Below are positions 44,308 to 53,169 of a DNA stretch of 64,000 bases, one piece after another. The DNA comes from Aureimonas glaciei (GTDB lineage Bacteria; Pseudomonadota; Alphaproteobacteria; Rhizobiales; Rhizobiaceae). The stretch is taken from NCBI RefSeq assembly GCF_014643375.1, contig NZ_BMJJ01000001.1:515782-579781 (forward strand), written 5' to 3'. A program made the translations under genes and the position numbers. Below the pieces are notes generated by a model. The model made no database searches, was not told where the DNA came from, and saw nothing but the letters and a program-made list of their open reading frames with translations. How positions within the stretch are numbered: position 1 is the first letter of the stretch; each line of letters opens with the position of its first letter.

Positions 44308-44973
44308 ATGTATATTCTGGACATGTTCAACCGCAAGATGAAGCTGCCGGCGGCCGGCGAGGCCCTGCCGGGGCGCGCCGAGCCGATCGCGACCGCGGCC
44401 GCGCATGCGGTCAGCGGCGTGCCGCTGATCGGCCCGTTTCCGGCAGGGACCGAGACGGCGGTTTTCGGCCTCGGCGGCTTCTGGGCGGCCGAGCGCCTGT
44501 TCTGGCCGCTGCCGGGCGTCGTCGCCACCGCCGTCGGCTTTGCCGGCGGGGCGACGCCGAATCCGACCTATCAGGAGGTCTGCACCGGCCAGACCGGCCA
44601 TGCCGAGGCCGTGCGCGTCGTCTTCGACCCCGCGCGCATCGTCTTTGCGGCTTTGGTGAAGACCTTCTTCGAAAGCCATGATCCGACGCAGGGCATGCGC
44701 CAGGGCAGCGCCATGGGCACGCAGTATCGCTCTCTTCTCTTTGTCGCGAACGACGCCCAGCGCGCCGTCGCCGATGCCGCCAGAGCCTCCTACCAGGAAG
44801 CGCTGGCGGCGGCCGGCCACGGCGGCACGATCACCACCGAGATCCTCGACCGGGGCGAATTCTACCTTGCCGAGGCCGAGCACCAGCAATATCTCGCGCG
44901 CAATCCGCAGGCCCAGCGCGCGGCGGAGGGCACCGGCGTCCCCTGTCCGCTCGCCGGCGAGATCCCTGTCTGA
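44308..44973 (+). CDS. MsrA-family protein lacking the catalytic cysteine
   Basis: A 221-residue homologue of peptide-methionine (S)-sulfoxide reductase. The fold is fully conserved: YILDMFNRKMKLPAAGEALPG start, GFAGGATPNPTYQEVCTGQT, ESHDPTQGMRQGSAMGTQYRS, and AEAEHQQYLARNP. But where the active site normally reads GLGCFWGAE, it reads GLGGFWAAE: the attacking Cys is Gly57 and the following Gly is Ala60. One recycling Cys near the C-terminus is also missing (QRAAEGTGVPCP against the usual YCGLGGTGVSCP), though C-terminal Cys and the one in EVCTG remain. MsrA chemistry needs the lost Cys, so this is likely inactive as a reductase or repurposed. AGGAGA precedes the ATG at 44308. Confidence 0.88.
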   Translation: MYILDMFNRKMKLPAAGEALPGRAEPIATAAAHAVSGVPLIGPFPAGTETAVFGLGGFWAAERLFWPLPGVVATAVGFAGGATPNPTYQEVCTGQTGHAEAVRVVFDPARIVFAALVKTFFESHDPTQGMRQGSAMGTQYRSLLFVANDAQRAVADAARASYQEALAAAGHGGTITTEILDRGEFYLAEAEHQQYLARNPQAQRAAEGTGVPCPLAGEIPV

Positions 44974-45152
44974 GGCCAAAGGCGGCAGGCGGGCCGGCGC
45001 GGCCGCAATCTGTGCAAGCGTGGAAATTCTTGATGCGGTTTCAGGCCGGCCGTGCCAGTCTTCGAGGCGTGTGGCCGGCTTTCGGCCGATGATCCCGCGG
45101 CGCCGCTGTCCTGCCTGCGCCGCCCCGTCCGACGACCGAGGAGCCGAGACCG

Positions 45153-46148
45153 ATGAAAGCCTTTGCGACGACCCTTCTGGCCGCGACCCTGTTGACCGGC
45201 CTTGCCGCTGCCGCCGCCGAGATCAGCCCGGCGGTCGTCTACGACCTCGGCGGCAAGTTCGACAAGTCGTTCAACGAAAGCGCCTATAACGGCGCCGAGC
45301 GCTTCAAGCAGGAGACCGGCGCGGAATATCGCGACTTCGAGATCCAGAACGATTCGCAGCGCGAGCAGGCGCTGCGCCGCTTCGCCCAGCGCGGCGCCTC
45401 GCCGATCGTCGGCGTCGGCTTCAGCCAGGCGGAAGCGATCAAGAAGGTCGCCACGGAATTCCCGGAGACGAAATTCGTCATCATCGACGCCGTCGTCGAC
45501 CTGCCGGACGTGCGCTCGGTCCTCTTCTCGGCCGAGGAGGGCTCCTATCTCGTCGGCGTGCTGGCGGCGATGAAGTCCGAGAGCGGCACGGTCGGCTTCG
45601 TCGGCGGCATGGACATCCCGCTGATCCGCACCTTCGCCTGCGGCTATGCCGGCGGCGTCAAGTCGGTGAAACCGGACGCCAAGGTCGTGGAGAACATGAC
45701 CGGCACGACGGGCGCCGCCTGGAACGATCCCGTCCGCGGCGGCGAGCTCGCCAAGGCGCAGATCGACCAGGGCGCGGACGTGATCTTCCACGCCGCCGGC
45801 GGCACTGGCATCGGCGTCCTTCAGGCCGCCGCGGACGCCGGAAAATTCGGCATCGGCGTCGATTCCAACCAGAATGCGCTGCATCCCGGCCATGTCCTGA
45901 CCTCGATGGTCAAGCGCGTCGACAACGCCGTCTTCCAGGCCTTCGACGACGCCGCCAAGGACAAGTTCACCGCCGGCGCGACAACGCTGGGCCTTGCCGA
46001 AGACGGCGTCGGCTACTCCCTCGACAAGGACAACGAGGCGCTGATCACGCCGGAGATGAAGGCGGCGGTCGAGAAGGCCAAGGCCGACATCGTCGCCGGC
46101 ACGGTCAAGGTGCACGACTACAGCGCCGACAGCGCCTGCCCGTATTGA
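45153..46148 (+). CDS. BMP-family nucleoside-binding periplasmic protein
   Basis: A 331-residue exported receptor of the BMP/PnrA family. Signal peptide ends at LAAAAAE; the mature protein has the family motifs VYDLGGKFDKSFNESAYNGA, VGVGFSQAEAIKKVA, SAEEGSYLVGVLAAM and GFVGGMDIPLIRTFACGYAG, and a late GVDSNQNALHPGHVLTSMVK. BMP proteins bind purine or pyrimidine nucleosides. No lipobox Cys is seen, so it should be soluble in the periplasm. Its ATPase and permeases start at 47057, after a gap with RIME repeats and a minus-strand slyX-like gene. Confidence 0.9.
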   Translation: MKAFATTLLAATLLTGLAAAAAEISPAVVYDLGGKFDKSFNESAYNGAERFKQETGAEYRDFEIQNDSQREQALRRFAQRGASPIVGVGFSQAEAIKKVATEFPETKFVIIDAVVDLPDVRSVLFSAEEGSYLVGVLAAMKSESGTVGFVGGMDIPLIRTFACGYAGGVKSVKPDAKVVENMTGTTGAAWNDPVRGGELAKAQIDQGADVIFHAAGGTGIGVLQAAADAGKFGIGVDSNQNALHPGHVLTSMVKRVDNAVFQAFDDAAKDKFTAGATTLGLAEDGVGYSLDKDNEALITPEMKAAVEKAKADIVAGTVKVHDYSADSACPY

Positions 46149-46176
46149 GTTGAAGGCGAAGCGCGACGCCGGCGCC

Positions 46177-46342
46177 GCTTCTTCTCCCTGACGGGGAGAA
46201 GGTCGCGGCAGCGGGATGAGGGGCGGCGAAGCCGGCTTGCGGGTGAGGAAAAGCTCTTCCCGGGTCTTTTCCGGAGAGGGTGCTCGCCTTCGGTGCCCCT
46301 CATCGCCCTGCCGGGCACTTCTCCCCGGTGGGGAGAAGAAGC
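46177..46342 (+). repeat. RIME-like mosaic repeat, copy 1
   Basis: A 166-bp element made of CTTCTCCCTGACGGGGAGAAG, GGTCGCGGCAGCGGGATGAG, a CGAAGCCGGCTTGCGGGTGAG segment, GGTGCTCGCCTTCGG, CCCTCATCGCCCTGCCGGGC and ACTTCTCCCCGGTGGGGAGA. Palindromes at each end and conserved blocks between are what RIME elements look like. It is nearly identical to 46447-46614 on the same strand. Confidence 0.8.
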
Positions 46343-46446
46343 ACTTTGCCGAGTCGCCCGCTCTTCATCGTCATCGCGCGAGGACACAGCTTTCGGCCTT
46401 CAGGCGCAGTATGCGGCGGCGAAGGTCGGGAGCGGCGGTGACGCTG

Positions 46447-46614
46447 TTTCTTCTCCCCGACGGGGAGAAGGTCGCGGCAGCGGGATGAGGGCGGCGAAGC
46501 CGGCTTGCGGGTGAGGAAGAGCTCTTCCTGAAGAGCGCGTTTCCGGAGAGGGTGCTCGCCTTCGGCGCCCCTCATCGCCCTGCCGGGCACTTCTCCCCGG
46601 TGGGGAGACGAAGC
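46447..46614 (+). repeat. RIME-like mosaic repeat, copy 2
   Basis: Same block order as 46177-46342, in direct orientation, 105 bp further on. The largest difference is in the middle, where copy 2 reads TCTTCCTGAAGAGCGCGTTTCC in place of TCTTCCCGGGTCTTTTCC. The terminal palindromes TTCTCCCCGACGGGGAGAA and TTCTCCCCGGTGGGGAGA could fold into strong hairpins. The pair lies between the nucleoside-binding protein gene and slyX. Confidence 0.8.
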
Positions 46615-46673
46615 GCGTTACCGTGTCGGGCTTTCTTCACCGTCGTCGCGCGGGAATGCTGCGCTCGTCGGGC

Positions 46674-46874
46674 TCAGTAATGCGGCGGCTTCGTCACCTC
46701 CGGCGCCGATCCGTCGCCGGCGGCCTCCGCCCGGTCGAGCATCTGGCGCACCGCCTTCTGCAGGCGGTCGATCGCCAGCCATTGCTCGCGCACCATGTCG
46801 GAGAGCTCCTCGATGCTGCGGCCCTGGTGGGCGATCGTGCTTTCCAGCTGGTCGATGCGGTGGGCGTTGTTCAT
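46674..46874 (-). CDS. slyX: SlyX-family protein
   Basis: A 66-residue protein: a coiled-coil helix (RIDQLESTIAHQGRSIEELS, MVREQWLAIDRLQKAVRQML) followed by a short tail ending KPPHY. This ending and the size are characteristic of SlyX, a widespread small protein of unknown function. The start ATG at 46874 is consistent with the family. It is encoded opposite to, and within, the nucleoside-importer gene cluster. Confidence 0.85.
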   Translation of the reverse strand: MNNAHRIDQLESTIAHQGRSIEELSDMVREQWLAIDRLQKAVRQMLDRAEAAGDGSAPEVTKPPHY

Positions 46875-47056
46875 GGCAGGTCTCCCTCGCTCGTCGGTCG
46901 CGCGAGCAAACGTGCCGGACCGGCGAAAGGGCAGCTGAGACCATGAAGCACTGCGTCTTGTCGAGGGGCGATTGCCATCCCTCCTCTGCCAGGGCACTGG
47001 TCATCCCGCCGCCGGCTGACTAAGCTCTGCCCGGTCGGACAGCGTCGAGAGTTCAT

Positions 47057-48589
47057 ATGCCAGCCATCGAGCTGATCGGGATCTGCAAGAGTTTTGGCGC
47101 CGTCCGGGCGAACCACGAGATCTCCCTGACGGTCGAGAAGGGCACGATCCACGGCATCGTCGGCGAGAACGGCGCCGGCAAGTCGACGCTGATGTCGATT
47201 CTCTACGGCTTCTACCAGGCCGATTCCGGCGAGATCCGTGTCGATGGCAAGAAGGTCGAGATCGCCGATACGAACGCCGCGATCGCCGCCGGCATTGGCA
47301 TGGTCCACCAGCATTTCATGCTGGTCGACAATTTCACCGTGGTCGAGAACGTCATGCTGGGCGCCGAGCAGTCGGGCTTCCTGTCGTCCGGCATCGCCCG
47401 CGTGCGCAAGGAGCTGAAGCGGCTGGAAGCAGAGCACGGGCTCGACGTCGACCCCGATGCCATCGTCGACGAGCTGCCGGTCGGCCTGCAGCAGCGGGTC
47501 GAGATCCTGAAAAGCCTCTACCGCCGCGCCGATATCCTGATCCTCGACGAGCCGACGGGCGTGCTCACCCCGGCCGAAGCCGACCAGCTCTTCGCCGTGC
47601 TGCGGCAGCTGCGCGACGAGGGGCGAACCATCATCCTCATCACCCACAAGCTGCGCGAGATCATGGCCGTCACCGACACGGTCTCGGTCATGCGCCGCGG
47701 CGAGATCGTGGCGACGCGCCCGACCGCCGAGACGAATGTCGCCGAGCTCGCCGAGCTGATGGTCGGCCGCCGCGTTCTGCTCTCGGTCGATCGGCCGAAG
47801 GCCTCGCCCCGCGAGGTCCGGCTCGCCGTGCGCGACCTCACCGTGCGCGACGGGCGCGGCGTGGCGATGACGAAAAACGTCTCCTTCGAGGTGCGGGCCG
47901 GGGAGATCGTCGGCATTGCGGGCGTTGCCGGCAACGGCCAGTCGGAGCTCCTGGAAGCCATCGCCGGCATCCGCCGCGCCGAGAGCGGCCGCATCGACGT
48001 CGCCGGCCATCGGCTCGACCCGTCGAGCGGCGAGGGCGATCCTGCCTTCATGCGCCGCATCGGCCTTGGCCACGTGCCGGAGGACCGTCACCACATGGGC
48101 CTCGTCCTGCCCTTCGAGGAGTGCGAGAACGCCATGCTCGGCTACCAGGGGGATGCGCGCTACGGCCGCTCCGGCCTGCTCGACATCGGCAGCATGCGCC
48201 GCGCGGCGCGGCGCGAGATCGAGGCCTACGACATCCGCCCGCCCGACTGCCGGCTGAAGACGGCGAATTTTTCCGGCGGCAATCAGCAGAAGATCGTGCT
48301 CGCGCGGGAGATGGAGCGCGACCCCGCCGTGCTCCTGATCGGCCAGCCGACGCGCGGCGTCGACGTTGGCGCGATCGAGTTCATCCACCGCCGCATCGTC
48401 GCCATGCGCGACGCGGGAAAGGCGATCCTGCTCGTCTCCGTGGAGCTCGACGAGATCCGCGCTCTGTCGGACCGCATCCTGGTCATGTTCGACGGCCGCA
48501 TCGTCGGCGAGCGGCAAAGCGGTGCCGACGAGGCCGAGCTCGGCCTTTTGATGGCGGGTGTCGAAGGGCACGCGAAGGAGGTGGCATGA
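47057..48589 (+). CDS. nucleoside ABC importer ATP-binding protein (two ATPase domains)
   Basis: A 510-residue cytoplasmic ATPase with two tandem ABC domains, typical of BMP-family nucleoside and of ribose-type importers. Domain 1: Walker A VGENGAGKSTLMS, signature VGLQQRVEILKSLYR (degenerate, as usual for this family), Walker B ILILDEPTGVLTPAE. Domain 2: GVAGNGQSELLEA in place of a normal Walker A, signature FSGGNQQKIVLAREM, and VLLIGQPTRGVDVGAIEF. It overlaps the VOC gene by 4 bp and supports the two permeases after it. Confidence 0.92.
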   Translation: MPAIELIGICKSFGAVRANHEISLTVEKGTIHGIVGENGAGKSTLMSILYGFYQADSGEIRVDGKKVEIADTNAAIAAGIGMVHQHFMLVDNFTVVENVMLGAEQSGFLSSGIARVRKELKRLEAEHGLDVDPDAIVDELPVGLQQRVEILKSLYRRADILILDEPTGVLTPAEADQLFAVLRQLRDEGRTIILITHKLREIMAVTDTVSVMRRGEIVATRPTAETNVAELAELMVGRRVLLSVDRPKASPREVRLAVRDLTVRDGRGVAMTKNVSFEVRAGEIVGIAGVAGNGQSELLEAIAGIRRAESGRIDVAGHRLDPSSGEGDPAFMRRIGLGHVPEDRHHMGLVLPFEECENAMLGYQGDARYGRSGLLDIGSMRRAARREIEAYDIRPPDCRLKTANFSGGNQQKIVLAREMERDPAVLLIGQPTRGVDVGAIEFIHRRIVAMRDAGKAILLVSVELDEIRALSDRILVMFDGRIVGERQSGADEAELGLLMAGVEGHAKEVA

Positions 48590-49041
48590 AGGACGCGCGG
48601 ATCTGCCTGGTGACGCTGGCCGTCGACGATCTCGAACGCGCCGCTGCCTTCTATGTCGCGCTCGGCTGGGTGCGCACGGCTGCCGGCAATGCCAGCGTCG
48701 TCTTCCTGCAGGGAGAGCGGATGGTGCTGTCGCTGTTCGGCCGCAAGGATCTGGCCAAGGACGTCGGCGTCTCGCTCGAGGGCAACGCGCCCTATCCGAG
48801 CATTGCGCTGGCGATCAACATGGCGAGCGAAAAGGCCGTCGACCGGCTGTACGATCAGGCGCTGGACGCTGGCGGGCGCGCGATCAAGCCGCCGGAGCCG
48901 GCCTTCTGGGGCGGCTATTCCGGCTATTTCGCCGATCCCGACGGCCATCTCTGGGAACTGGCCTACAACCCCTTCTTCCGGCTGACCAAACGCGGCCATC
49001 TCGACCTCCTGCGCAATGCCTCCGAGGACGGCGCGGCATGA
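48586..49041 (+). CDS. VOC-superfamily protein embedded in the nucleoside transport operon
   Basis: A 151-residue cytoplasmic protein of the vicinal-oxygen-chelate (glyoxalase/bleomycin-resistance) fold. It starts MKDARICLVTLAVDDLERAA, with FYVALGWVRT, and ends with GYFADPDGHLWELAYNPFF, the paired beta-alpha-beta-beta-beta modules of the fold. The His of GHLWE and a possible second ligand could hold a metal, so enzyme activity is possible. It overlaps the ATPase gene by 4 bp and the permease start by 4 bp, so it is strictly co-translated with the importer. A role in nucleoside use is implied by position only. Confidence 0.8.
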   Translation: MKDARICLVTLAVDDLERAAAFYVALGWVRTAAGNASVVFLQGERMVLSLFGRKDLAKDVGVSLEGNAPYPSIALAINMASEKAVDRLYDQALDAGGRAIKPPEPAFWGGYSGYFADPDGHLWELAYNPFFRLTKRGHLDLLRNASEDGAA

Positions 49042-50174
49042 GTCGCCCCTATGCGAAACTGCCGCCGCTCGTCGACTACGGGCTGATCCCGCTGCTCAAC
49101 GTCGCCCTGGCCTTCGCCGTGGCGGGCATCGTCGTCGCCATCGTCGGGGAATCGCCCTGGGAGGCCGCGACGCTGATGCTGCGCGGCGCCTTCGGCTATG
49201 GCGAGGGGATCGGTTTCACCCTCTACTACACCACCAATTTCATCCTCACGGGGCTGGCCGTCGCGGTTGCCTTCCACGCGGGCCTCTTCAACATCGGCGG
49301 CGAGGGTCAGGCCTATCTCGGCGGCCTCGGCGTCGCCCTCGTCGCGCTGTCGCTCGGCGATGTCGCGCCCTGGTGGGTGACGCTGCCGGTGGCGATCGTC
49401 TCGGCCGCCGCCTTCGGCGCGCTCTGGGCTTTTCTGCCGGCGATCCTGCAGGCGCGGCGCGGCGCCCACATCGTCATCACCACCATCATGTTCAATTTCA
49501 TCGCCGCCAGCCTGATGAACTATCTGCTCGTCGGGCCGCTGAAGCTCGCCGGCTCGATGCAGCCGGCGACGCGGACCTTTTCCGAGGGCGGGCAGGCGCC
49601 CAAACTCGGGGCCCTGTTCGAGGCGCTCGGCCTCGACCTCGGCGGCGCGCCGCTGAACGTCGTCTTCTTCGTCGCCCTGCTGGCCGCGCTTGGCGTCTGG
49701 GTGCTGATCTGGCGCACCCGGCTCGGCTACGAGTTGCGCACGCTCGGCCACGCACCGCAAGCGGCGCGCTATGCCGGCATGAACGAGGTCCGGCTGATCG
49801 TCCTCGCCATGGCGATCTCCGGGGGCTTGGCCGGCATGATGGCGCTGAACCCTGTCATGGGCGACCAGGCCCGGCTGCAGATCGACTTTCCCGAGGGCGC
49901 CGGCTTCGTCGGCATCGCCGTGGCGCTCATGGGGCGCGGCCATCCCGCCGGCATCATCCCCGCCGCCCTCCTGTTCGGCGTGCTCTACCAGGGCGGGGCG
50001 GAACTCGCCTTCGACATGCCGGCCATCTCGCGCGACATGATCGTCATCATCCAGGGCCTGGTGATCCTGTTCGCCGGGGCGATGGAGAACATGATCCGGC
50101 CGGGCGTCGGCGCCTTCTACCACCGCATCGCGCTGCGGCCCGCCGCGGTGCCGGCCACCGGGGAGACGCCGTGA
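49038..50174 (+). CDS. nucleoside ABC importer permease, subunit 1
   Basis: A 378-residue inner-membrane protein of the BPD_transp_2 class (YufP-like), with about nine hydrophobic segments. Diagnostic: TGLAVAVAFHAGLFNIGGEG, HIVITTIMFNFIAASLMNYL, ELRTLGHAPQAARYAGMN and AVALMGRGHPAGIIPAALLF. ATG 49038 overlaps the VOC stop by 4 bp. It pairs with the next permease. The large loop near residue 180 is the usual site of periplasmic docking in this family. Confidence 0.9.
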   Translation: MSRPYAKLPPLVDYGLIPLLNVALAFAVAGIVVAIVGESPWEAATLMLRGAFGYGEGIGFTLYYTTNFILTGLAVAVAFHAGLFNIGGEGQAYLGGLGVALVALSLGDVAPWWVTLPVAIVSAAAFGALWAFLPAILQARRGAHIVITTIMFNFIAASLMNYLLVGPLKLAGSMQPATRTFSEGGQAPKLGALFEALGLDLGGAPLNVVFFVALLAALGVWVLIWRTRLGYELRTLGHAPQAARYAGMNEVRLIVLAMAISGGLAGMMALNPVMGDQARLQIDFPEGAGFVGIAVALMGRGHPAGIIPAALLFGVLYQGGAELAFDMPAISRDMIVIIQGLVILFAGAMENMIRPGVGAFYHRIALRPAAVPATGETP

Positions 50175-51142
50175 TGGATCTCGGCATGGCCATCAACATC
50201 GCCGATTCCGCCATCCGGCTGTCGACGCCGCTGCTGTTTGCCGCGCTCGCCGGCCTCTATTCCGAGCGCGCCGGCATCTTCGACATCGGCCTCGAGGGCA
50301 AGATGCTGATCTCGGCCTTCTTCTCTGCCGTCGGCGCCAGCCTCACCGGCTCCGCCGTCCTCGGCCTCGGCTGCGGCATTCTCGCCGCCGTCTTCTTCTC
50401 CCTGGTGCATGGGCTGGCCTCGATCACCTATCGCGGCAACCAGATCGTCTCGGGCGTCGCGCTGAATTTCGTCGCCGCCGGCCTCACCGTGCTGCTCGGG
50501 CAGAACTGGTACGGCCAGGGCGGCCGCACCCCTTCGCTCAGCGGCTCCGAGCGCTTCGGCGACTGGGACCTGCCCGGCGCCGAGGCCGTCGGCGGCATCC
50601 CCGTTCTCGGGCCGATCCTCACCGACCTCGTCTCCGGCCAGAACGTGCTCGTCTACGTCGCCTTCCTGATGGTGCCGGTGACCTGGTTCGTGCTCTTCCG
50701 CACCCGCTTCGGCCTGAGGATGCGCGCCGTCGGCGAGAACCCGGCGGCGGTCGACACCGCCGGCATCTCGGTCGCCTGGCTGCGCTACCGCGCGGTGATC
50801 ATCTGCGGCGTCCTCACCGGCTTTGCCGGCACCTATCTGGCGCTGGCGCAATCGGCCGGCTTCAACCGCGACATGAGCGCCGGCAAGGGCTATATCGCGC
50901 TCGCCGCGCTGATCTTCGCCAAATGGCGGCCGGTGCCGCTGATGGGCGCGTGCCTCCTCTTCGGCTTCCTCGACGCCGTGTCGATCCGGATCCAGGGCGT
51001 CCAGCTGCCGTTCGTCGGCACGGTCTCGGTGCAGTTCGTCCAGGCGCTGCCCTATATCCTGACCGTGGTGCTGCTCGCCGGATTCGTCGGCAAGGCGGTG
51101 CCGCCGAAGGCCGGCGGCGTGCCGTACGTGAAAGAACGATGA
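50174..51142 (+). CDS. nucleoside ABC importer permease, subunit 2
   Basis: A 322-residue inner-membrane permease (YufQ-like): STPLLFAALAGLYSERAGIF with FDIGLEGKMLISAFFSA near the N-terminus, TYRGNQIVSGVALNFVAAGL, GLRMRAVGENPAAVDTAGI and SAGKGYIALAALIFAKWRPV. About eight hydrophobic segments. It overlaps the first permease by one base (TGATG). Completes the importer, and is followed by nucleoside-catabolic genes 42 bp downstream, which fits a nucleoside substrate. Confidence 0.9.
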   Translation: MDLGMAINIADSAIRLSTPLLFAALAGLYSERAGIFDIGLEGKMLISAFFSAVGASLTGSAVLGLGCGILAAVFFSLVHGLASITYRGNQIVSGVALNFVAAGLTVLLGQNWYGQGGRTPSLSGSERFGDWDLPGAEAVGGIPVLGPILTDLVSGQNVLVYVAFLMVPVTWFVLFRTRFGLRMRAVGENPAAVDTAGISVAWLRYRAVIICGVLTGFAGTYLALAQSAGFNRDMSAGKGYIALAALIFAKWRPVPLMGACLLFGFLDAVSIRIQGVQLPFVGTVSVQFVQALPYILTVVLLAGFVGKAVPPKAGGVPYVKER

Positions 51143-51184
51143 TCGTGCGCGTTGACGCAAGGCGCGCTGGCAAGGACACTCGAC

Positions 51185-51577
51185 ATGGCTGACGATCTTT
51201 TCGCGCTGGCGCGCTCGGCGATGCGCAAGGCGCACGCGCCCTATTCGAAATTCCCGGTCGGTGCGGCGATCCGCACCCATGACGGGCGCATCTATGCCGG
51301 CTGCAATGTGGAAGTGGTGAGCTTTCCCGAGGGCTGGTGCGCCGAGACGACAGCCATCGGCCACATGGTGATGGACGGCGGCGGGCGCATCGCCGAGGTC
51401 GCGGTGCTGGCCGAGAAGCTGGCGCTGTGCACGCCCTGCGGCGGCTGCCGCCAGCGCATCGCCGAGTTCGGCTCGCCCGAGACGAAGGTGCATCTCTGCG
51501 ACGAGACCGGCGTGCGCGAGACGCTGCGCCTCGGCGACCTGTTTCCGCGCGGCTTCTTTGCGGAAGGCCTGGGATGA
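51185..51577 (+). CDS. cdd: cytidine deaminase
   Basis: A 130-residue homotetrameric-type cytidine deaminase that turns cytidine or deoxycytidine into uridine or deoxyuridine. The zinc site is complete: GCNVEVVSFPEGWCAETTAI (Cys-Ala-Glu) and CTPCGGCRQRIAEFG (Cys-x2-Cys), and the N-terminal substrate motif KAHAPYSKFPVGAAI is present. I chose ATG 51185 as the family start over an upstream start at 51152. The stop overlaps the next start by 4 bp. Confidence 0.93.
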   Translation: MADDLFALARSAMRKAHAPYSKFPVGAAIRTHDGRIYAGCNVEVVSFPEGWCAETTAIGHMVMDGGGRIAEVAVLAEKLALCTPCGGCRQRIAEFGSPETKVHLCDETGVRETLRLGDLFPRGFFAEGLG

Positions 51578-52368
51578 GCGTCGATCTGAATGTTCTGAAG
51601 GACCAGCTCGATGGGCGCACGGCCCGCATCGCGCTGATCCTCGGCTCCGGTCTCGGCGGGCTCGCGGGCGACGTCGACGAGGCCCTTCGCATCCCCTATG
51701 CCGAAATCCCCGGTTTCCCCCAAAGCGGCGTCAGCGGTCATTCCGGCGAACTCGTCTGGGGCAAGCTCGCCGGCGTGCCGGTGATCCTCCTCTCCGGCCG
51801 GATCCACTATTACGAACAGGGCGACGCCGCGGCGATGCGGCCGGCGCTGGAAGCGCTGAGAGCGCTGGGCGTGGAAATCCTCGTCCTCACCAATGCGGCC
51901 GGGTCGACGCGGGAAGACCTCCCGCCGGGCTCGGTCATGCTGATCGACGACCACATCAACTATTCCGGCCTGAACCCCCTGATCGGCGAGCCGTCCGACG
52001 CGCGCTTCACCGGCATGACCGAGGCCTACGATGCCGGGCTGCGCGCCCACATGCGCGCGGCGGCTGAGGCGGAAGGCGTGACCCTGCCGGGCGGCGTCTA
52101 CATGTGGTTCTCCGGCCCGTCCTTCGAGACGCCGGCCGAGGTGCGCATGGCGCGGCTGCTCGGCGCCGATGCCTTGGGCATGTCGACCGTGCCGGAGACG
52201 ATCCTGGCGCGTTTTCTCGGCCTCAAGGTGGTGGCGGCCTCGGTGGTGACGAATTACGGTGCCGGAATGACCGGGGCCGAACTCTCCCATGCCGAGACGA
52301 AGGATGTCGCGCCGCAAGGCGGGGCGATCCTCGCCCGCATCCTGAAGGCGGCGCTGCCCCGCTTCTGA
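51574..52368 (+). CDS. purine-nucleoside phosphorylase
   Basis: A 264-residue trimeric-type PNP that splits inosine, guanosine and their deoxy forms by phosphorolysis. LILGSGLGGLAGDVDEA binds phosphate, followed by FPQSGVSGHSGELVWGKLAG, GRIHYYEQGDA, TNAAGSTRED, and GMSTVPETILARFLGLKV. The late VVTNYGAGMTGAELSHAET holds the Asn that recognises 6-oxopurines. It overlaps cdd by 4 bp. Its product ribose or deoxyribose 1-phosphate is handled by DeoB, encoded on the other strand. Confidence 0.92.
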   Translation: MSVDLNVLKDQLDGRTARIALILGSGLGGLAGDVDEALRIPYAEIPGFPQSGVSGHSGELVWGKLAGVPVILLSGRIHYYEQGDAAAMRPALEALRALGVEILVLTNAAGSTREDLPPGSVMLIDDHINYSGLNPLIGEPSDARFTGMTEAYDAGLRAHMRAAAEAEGVTLPGGVYMWFSGPSFETPAEVRMARLLGADALGMSTVPETILARFLGLKVVAASVVTNYGAGMTGAELSHAETKDVAPQGGAILARILKAALPRF

Positions 52369-52408
52369 GCCGCTACGGCGGCTGTGCGAACGTATCGAAG
52401 GACCTGAC

Positions 52409-53169
52409 ATGACCGACACAAGAGAGGCCGAGGCCGCGCGCGCTTTGATCGCCAGCCTCGATCTCACCGATCTCAACGAGACCTGCACCGAAGCCGATGT
52501 CGCCGCCCTCTGCGCGCGCGCCGCAACGCCCGAGGGCGCCGTCGCGGCGATCTGCATCTGGCCGCGCTTCGTCGCCGGCGCGCGGGCCGGACTCGCGCCC
52601 GGCATCCGCATCGCCACGGTGGTCAATTTTCCGCTGGGCTCGGACGATCCCGCGCAGACCGCCCGCGACGCGGCCGCCGCGCTGGCCGACGGCGCGGACG
52701 AGATCGACATGGTGATCGATTATCAGAGGCTCGCCGCCGATCCCGAATACGTAGAGCGCCAGGTGCGAACGGTGAAGGCGGCCTGCGGCGGGGCGGTTTT
52801 GAAAGCCATTCTGGAGACGGGCGAGCTGATGGAGCCGGACCTGATCGCGAAAGCCGCGCGCGCCGCGCTGGCCGGCGGTGCGGATTTCCTGAAAACCTCG
52901 ACCGGCAAGACCGCGAGGCATGCGAGCCTCGAGGCGGCGAAGATCATGCTGGCGGCGATCGCCGCCGCCGGCGGCCGCGCCGGCTTCAAGGCCTCGGGCG
53001 GGATCAAGACGTTTGAGGACGCCCGTGCCTATCACGACCTCGCCGAGGCGCTCTGCGGCGCGGGCTGGGCGACGCCCCGGCATTTCCGCATCGGCGCCTC
53101 GGGCGTTCTCGCCGACCTCCTGGCGGTCGCCGCCGGCACGCCCCGCTCGGGCGCGAAGGGAGCCTACTG

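Noticed and set aside
44476-44478. Possibility that the Cys-to-Gly change in the MsrA homologue is a one-base sequencing error.
   Set aside because: A second independent change lies three residues on (Gly to Ala), and a recycling Cys is also missing, so a single error does not explain it; the point still deserves resequencing.
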